NCBI GenBank assembly: GCA_964017145.1
Contig: CAXHKQ010000298.1
Location: 1-12,269 of the forward strand
Direction of reading: 5' to 3'
Length of the DNA stretch: 12,269 nt
Source: Agrocybe praecox
Taxonomy: Eukaryota; Basidiomycota; Agaricomycetes; Agaricales; Agrocybaceae
Below are positions 7,332-12,269 of the stretch, piece after piece. Position 1 is the first letter of the stretch. Every line of letters starts with the position of its first letter. The notes under the pieces were generated by a model. That model did no database searches. It saw only the letters and a list, made by a program, of their open reading frames with translations, and had not been told where the DNA came from. Position numbers and translations under genes: made by a program.

Positions 7332-7660
7332 CCATGTTTGCCTCTTTCAAACTCTTTTTATAATTGCTTAAGTTTTCGTCAAGTTTCATACTAGTCAACT
7401 GTTCAACTGTTGGTAAATAAATCGTAAATTTTTCGTTCGAAAATATTTTCTCTCAAGTTCTTGCTACAACATGCGGACATCGTCCTTGGAGTTCTCATAG
7501 TGATATCACAGACTGCGCATTAATTAATTGAATGTTGCTGTCATTTGAGTATTATAATTGATTCTATGTATTCGCTGATCTCTCCAATTTATCCTCTGAT
7601 GAAATGAAACATAAATCGATGTAATCTCGGTAATCCACCAGCTGATTCAAAAGTACATTA
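7332..7660. other. AT-rich intronic DNA, no gene
   Basis: Nothing recognisable is seen: AT-rich with frequent stops, and no inverted repeat or conserved protein fragment. Confidence 0.6.
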
Positions 7661-8191
7661 ATGCTAATCGGTACCGCATCCTCCTCAACTGCGACTAATG
7701 AGCTAGTTCAATCGTCAGCCCGTTTGTTTGTTTGTTTGCCATTTTTATTGACTTGTGCGGCGATTCTCGGAAGCACACTCAAGCACACAAGAGGAAACGC
7801 CCGCGCGGGCGAAACGATCGTTTGTTTGTTTGTTCGCGCTCGTTCGTTCGTTCGACGTCTGCCTGCGCCGGTGGATAAATCACCTGTTTGCAATGCCGCG
7901 ATTGCGCTGCTGCGCTGGCGCTGGCGCTCACGTCGTTAGGGCGTCGGGAAATTGATAGACAGACACAAGCACTCACACAATACGCGCAGTGCACACGTAT
8001 TAATTGCAGTAATTATTCGCACGTTGGCGCACACAGGTGAATGGTCTACATTTTTGCCAGCGCGGCTGCTCATTAAACTGCACACTGCAAACGGCATGTC
8101 GTGCACCAGACATAAAACATTAAATCGCCAACAGCGCACGCAAACACCTCGTTTGATGTGAGTGTTGGCTCGGTGTGTGTGTGAGCAGTTC

Positions 8192-8216
8192 GCATAGTTT
8201 TTGGTACGCACGTACG
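8192..8216. repeat. Duplicated intronic motif, copy 1
   Basis: GCATAGTTTTTGGTACGCAC followed by GTACG matches the copy at 8561-8587 with two substitutions and a 2-nt insertion. Both copies are preceded by a GCTCGGTRTGTG segment. It is not part of any transposon recognised here. Confidence 0.6.
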
Positions 8217-8560
8217 CATTGAATTATTCGAATTATTTGAGGCCATGAATATTGAAGGACATTAATTGTTGATCACTATTTGAAGAGTATTGAAATATAT
8301 ATATGCCACACAAAACGAACATGTGCGATTAAAAAAAAATTGATAATATTATTCACATTACACCATTCGGATCAAATATTGAAAATATATCAATTTATAT
8401 AGAGTAATTTGTATTTTCAATCATTTTTGCATGGTTTAATCCTCAACTAAAATGTGCGTATTTTTTAAATATTTGTGTTCAATGTTTTCACACAAATCAA
8501 ATCTAAGAAAAACATGAAAAGAAAATCGCACACGCACCTCGCAACGTGTGCTCGGTATGT

Positions 8561-8587
8561 GCATAGTTCTCGGTACGCACACGTACG
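8561..8587. repeat. Duplicated intronic motif, copy 2
   Basis: GCATAGTTCTCGGTACGCAC followed by ACGTACG is the second copy of the motif at 8192-8216, 369 bp downstream in the same orientation. The upstream GCTCGGTATGTG is 13 nt closer to it than in copy 1. Confidence 0.6.
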
Positions 8588-9300
8588 AAATTTGCGGCCG
8601 AAATGTGTCGGTTGCACTCACTGAAAACGGGCAGCGCACGACGTCGCAGATGAACCAGGTCATTGGTCGCTCGACGAGCCGCGCGTCCGGCGTTCGGCCA
8701 CTCTATACCATAATTTTTTGGTAGTTTATTTTTAGTGACCGCGTTGACGCACACGCAAGTGATACAAACCACCACACACAAACCAGCACTCTCACACGGG
8801 TGGGCGACATGGTTTGGGGTTTTGCTACGTGTGCGTGCATGCATGCACTCTCTCGTTGCCGTTTTCGACACAGACACACCACTCAAATCATCTAGCTGGG
8901 TGCTGCATTTCCGGCTGAGTGCATTTTTCGGTATAATTTGGCCGGCAGCCAGACGAAATTGAATTGGATGCGCGGCAACGTTCACTTGTATGTGTAGTGG
9001 AAAGAAGTGGGAACTCTAGTCGGAGTCGTATTTTAGCTTTTTATTATTATTATTGATAGTGTTATTTGGACAGAAAGGGTAGAATATATTTTTTAAAATG
9101 AATTTTTCCTAAGAGTGAAAACTGCGCGAAGAAATAAATACATGGTATTTTGAACCTTCCTAGACTTAATTTAGATACTTTGGAGTTTAGAGCATACGAC
9201 AGTACTATCATTATTCGCAAATAGTTTTAGTTATCAGTATCGACGAAACTAATGACCGCTGGATTATAATAAACTCTTCATATAAACGATGCACATTATA

Positions 9301-9730
9301 TCAGGTTTATACATATGAGCGTGCAAATTTGTATATGTAGGCTATAGCTCGTTGTAGAGTCCAATCAAAATAATTCAAACATGTGATTTTGTAGTTCTGA
9401 CTCCTGGGAACAATATACAATCGATACAATGTTCTATATCCGCAACATGGGCCTTCAAATAGTTCTTGGGAAATATCATGTTTGGTGTCGGAAAACTACA
9501 TTATGCGGACATTGTCGAATATCGTCTGTCTGGGACTGACATTACATGGGGAAAATATGATTCGCATCGGAAGTGTAGTTGATGTCGTTCCATAGTTATG
9601 TTGGCAGAGTTATGTCTGAGATGTATATTTAGCGATTAGCGAAAATTCGAATTGAATATATTGAACCGTTGCCCAGTTGTGAGACTTTAGTTTACAAAAA
9701 GATAGTGCACGCTCATAGGTATTAACCTAG
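9301..9730. mobile_element. Candidate MITE with 25-bp terminal inverted repeats
   Basis: The left end (9301-9325) contains AGGTTTATACATATGAGCG then TGCA. The reverse complement of the right end (9706-9730) contains AGGTTAATACCTATGAGCG then TGCA, so 21 of 23 inner bases agree, with two more terminal bases differing. TA dinucleotides flank both sides (9299-9300 and 9731-9732), compatible with a TA target duplication. The 430-bp interior is AT-rich with no coding frame. I do not recognise the family. Confidence 0.55.
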
Positions 9731-9732
9731 TA

Positions 9733-11100
9733 ATGATCATAGTTATCGTAAAGAACCAAATTGAAACGAAACAAAGCCAAACATTCAAAATGTTGAACAA
9801 AAAGTTGGAAAACCATGTAAATTAGAAAACGTGGACAAACAAATGATTACCTAAGTAGGAAATAACCCTTGAGAAAATATCATCGAATTAGACCTTAATT
9901 ATTCTTAATTTTTATATTTAGTTTCTGCAAGAAAACTATCGTTCCAAAATTGTCGTTTTGGATTTTTCATGTGCTTCGCATTGGAATCTTTGGCCAAGTC
10001 TTTGACCATAATGCGTTCAATCTGCCCAGTCTAATAGCGCCTTCGCATCGTGTTCAAATGCGATAATGTATATGCGGTCACACACTATGAAGCTCCAACG
10101 AAACCCAGACACACACGAACTCACACATACACTCTTGTACGCCGTAGAGAAATCCAATTGTCAGCAAGTGATCATCATCGTGAGTGTGTGCGTTTCGTTA
10201 TTATAGCAAACGACGCCGAACCGAAACCACCACCACACCAACAGCAGCATCTCTAATTGGACCTTGAACGTCTATTGTTTTAATTGTGTCAATGTTCCCG
10301 CGCTTCGCATTTCACCAACCGATCGTATGGCAATCGCACGCACACACACATATGGTATATCATAGCAGAGGTGGTGTGAGCGATTTGACACCGAAACTGA
10401 TTTATGGTTCTCTCATAATCAGCTAACAGCTGTGAGCTGTGCGTTTCATTAGCACAACACTTTGGCAAGGTTCAGGTCGTTCGTGTTTGCGAGATGCGCG
10501 TTGCACGCACAAATGTGGTTCATGAACGTCGTGTCGTGTCACGCACGCCGTGTGCAGTTGGGAGTCGCGACGGTCAGACTTGTACAAAATATTGTCAAAC
10601 AATGACAAAATACAAAATAAGATCATTAGAAGTATGCCTGAGTTTAAAATTCGAAATATTCTTCTGCAAGAAAAGGTATTTGGATTACAAAATACTGTAT
10701 AATATTACTGAATCATCATATGGAGTCAAACCCAAGACGTATCAAGGGGTTGAATGTATGAAAATCAGATTCATCAGAATACAAAATACTGAGAAAAGGG
10801 TTTCAATTACCGAGCTAGTCTGCAGATGGTTATATGCGGTGGCATTGCTGCGACTTGCTTCTTGCGTCTCGTCTCTGGCATAATAGCACTTACAGCATTC
10901 GCAGCATACCGCCACGCAACAAACCGCATTCACTCTTCTTCTCGGTACCTTGCGCTTGCGCATCTCTTTCGCGTGCAGCTGCTCGGTTCAACTTTAGCTG
11001 AAATGCAAAACCAATTTCTCCCTCGCGCGCATTCCGGCCGGCTCGCATTGTGTTCAGCGAGCGCGGCGGTGTTGTAAGTTGTAAGTGTGAATTTCAGTTT
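9733..11100. other. Intronic DNA without recognised gene
   Basis: The stretch alternates AT-rich DNA (9733-10020, 10580-10800) with CA/CpG-rich DNA (10050-10380, 10840-11080). ORFs up to 129 codons (10494-10883) have no known domain. A cluster AACAGCTGTGAGCTGTG with an E-box (about 10426-10442) and a repeated TACAAAATACTG (about 10687 and 10780) were noticed. None supports a firm annotation. Confidence 0.5.
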
Positions 11101-11788
11101 TTTCCTCTCACCTGTTCGCTCGCTCGCACACAAATATCTTTCAATTAGAAAATTATAATGAATCCCAACCGAATGGCGCGCGTTCGCGCACCCGCAAAAC
11201 ATACACACAAAAAGCGCCGAACGCGATTTCTTATTAGGAGAAATGCTGTGCAAGTGTGGCGAGGAATGTCTGCATGTGCTTGTGTGTACCAACGCGTGTC
11301 AAATATAAATCATGTGGTGGCTCGTAGATTTCCATCAGCGCAGATGTGCTCGCAGATGAGCGAGCAGTAAATCACACACAAACGCGATAAAAAAAAAAAC
11401 AAATCGCCCAAACACTACAATGTACAATGAACATAAATCCGTAGTCGTTAACAACCGCGAACAGTACCAATGTCCAATTAAATTGATCTGCAAAAATCAC
11501 ACGCTTTTCGCGTGCGAGTCCAACACAGGTCCAACATTCCGATAATGCACAGTTTGCTTTGGAATACAAATTAGGCTATTCGATGAACGCTTATTTTATC
11601 GAGATGTTGCCTAATTCCGTAAATCGAAGGTATGTTTCTCAAGGTATGCATAATTAATTTTCTGAAAAGATAAACTTTTATCGAAAAATTAGTTCCTAAT
11701 CTTAACCCTGTTCACAAATCATTCATCAGAAGCCATTAACTCAAACTCCATGCCCTGTCTGACTACACGTATCTACAAATATCACACG
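11101..11788. other. Intronic DNA before exon 2, no gene
   Basis: CA/CpG-rich to about 11380, then AT-rich up to the splice acceptor. No coding or structural feature is recognised apart from the pyrimidine-rich acceptor tract at its right end. Confidence 0.55.
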
Positions 11789-11810
11789 CTTTTTCCGCTT
11801 TTTCGCACAG

Positions 11811-11931
11811 GTCACACACAAAACAACCGGCAAGTGATGGTGCTGAAAATGAACCAGTTGCGTTCGAATCGCACCAATATGCTGCGCGAGGTGCAGCTGC
11901 TCAACAAGCTATCGCATCCAAATATATTGAG
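11811..11931 (+). CDS. cdi: TESK-type kinase, second coding exon, with apparent 1-nt deletion
   Basis: The exon follows TTTTTCGCACAG and ends at TTGAG|GTAATT. In the frame of its 3' part it reads [13 protein letters not shown], then [20 protein letters not shown] plus two bases of the next codon. K in MVLK is the ATP-binding lysine and E in LREVQL the helix-C partner, both as in TESK kinases. The 5' part reads VTHKTTG in the frame delivered by exon 1, exactly the family sequence. The two parts are out of register by one base near 11829-11831 (ACCGGCAAG). In the exon 1 frame a TGA follows at 11835-11837. Length is 121, whereas phase 0 in and phase 2 out require 122. A collapsed CC run is the simplest cause; a true mutation is possible. 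Confidence 0.88.
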
Positions 11932-12269
11932 GTAATTAGCGAAGCCGACGCGAAGTCACAAGATTCACTGTATTAACGAGTCGCGTCAACGCAGGCAATA
12001 AAGTGTAATGCTTATGTGGGTCTCATTTGATGACAGATTTGTCAAAGAAGGTGATTTTGGGGTTGCCTGTCAAACATTGTACCGACAATCACTTACTTTG
12101 GGATTGTGACAATCGTCGTATTCGCGTTACAGCGGATCGACACCTACGCCATTTGATACTTTATTTAATTACGGACAAATGCAAAATAATTTTCATGTAT
12201 TGGTTTTCCAAAGGTTCGTGATTGAAGTCAAATTGCTAGAAAAAGTGATACCATATGTTCATGAATAGG
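11932..12269 (+). other. cdi: Kinase intron 2, partial
   Basis: Begins with GTAATT after TTGAG and continues past the right edge. The ORF at 12027-12221 has no recognisable domain and lacks splice signals around it. Nothing else is seen in this AT-rich stretch. Confidence 0.75.

Larger units (their letters stand above)
7661..9000. other. CpG- and CA-rich intronic block, possible regulatory DNA
   Basis: In contrast to its AT-rich flanks, this part of the intron is rich in CpG, CA runs and short simple repeats: (TTTG)n near 7722-7738 and 7820-7834, (CGTT)n near 7839-7853. It also has palindromes such as GTGCATGCATGCAC (8836-8849). ORFs here are low-complexity in every frame and show no protein family. 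The composition resembles the 4440-4970 region upstream of the coding start, so an intronic promoter or enhancer is possible but unproven. Confidence 0.35.
5219..11810 (+). other. cdi: Kinase intron 1 (6.6 kb)
   Basis: The intron is bounded by AAG|GTGAGT at 5218/5219 and by TTTTTCGCACAG|GTCACA at 11810/11811, preceded by a pyrimidine-rich tract (11789-11804). It divides the kinase glycine loop from the strand carrying the catalytic lysine. It carries a pogo-like transposon split by an LINE, a MITE candidate, CA/CpG-rich blocks and AT-rich filler. A long first intron with regulatory DNA is common in insect developmental genes, but no specific enhancer can be named. Confidence 0.85.

Noticed and set aside
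8503..8985. 160-codon ORF on the - strand in intron 1
   Set aside because: Composition follows CA/CpG-rich DNA, no domain is recognisable, and there is no splice or start evidence.
9301..9730. Hairpin ncRNA formed by the distant inverted repeat
   Set aside because: The loop would be about 380 nt and the flanking TA dinucleotides favour a transposon explanation.
1..12269. CRISPR array, bacterial operon or multi-gene defence-type system
   Set aside because: No regularly spaced repeats or clustered ORFs of that type; splice sites, LINE, SINE and LTR elements show animal genomic DNA.

Overview
The window reads as non-coding-rich dipteran, most likely mosquito, genomic DNA. The reasons are its spliced, intron-rich architecture, GT/CA microsatellites, and a mix of transposon families common in mosquitoes (BEL/Pao, RTE-like LINE, Tc1, pogo-like, tRNA-derived SINE). 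It also carries a protein kinase very close to insect center divider (cdi) / vertebrate TESK1-2. I cannot name the genus from sequence alone.

Host gene: two exons of the TESK-type kinase lie on the + strand. The first coding exon (4970-5218) has a low-complexity N-terminus, then the TESK signature and the glycine-rich loop, and ends in phase 0 at a perfect GTGAGT donor. A 6.6-kb intron follows. The next exon (11811-11931) holds the VAIK-type lysine and helix C, and intron 2 runs off the right edge. This second exon is one base short of the length needed to keep the frame. That makes it either an assembly error in a C run or a real lesion.

Upstream (1-4970): the left edge carries the 5' third of a BEL/Pao LTR retrotransposon on the - strand (LTR, tRNA-Tyr-type primer binding site, intact gag running into protease). 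It is followed by TATA-containing, microsatellite-rich DNA that could be an upstream promoter or non-coding first exon. Next comes a tRNA-derived SINE next to palindromic repeats, then a decayed Tc1 transposon end with an IR/DR-like structure. The 4440-4970 stretch is CA- and CG-rich and looks like 5' UTR or promoter DNA of the kinase, with a 16-codon upstream ORF ending 5 nt before the kinase ATG.

Intron 1 (5219-11810): it holds a pogo/Tigger-like non-autonomous transposon (6149-7329) whose right terminal repeat was split by an RTE-like LINE with a perfect 10-bp target duplication. It also holds a new-looking MITE candidate (9301-9730), CpG/CA-rich blocks with a duplicated 25-bp motif, and otherwise AT-rich intronic DNA. 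No RNA gene, CRISPR array or multi-gene system is visible. The interest lies in the nested mobile elements and in the kinase exon frameshift.
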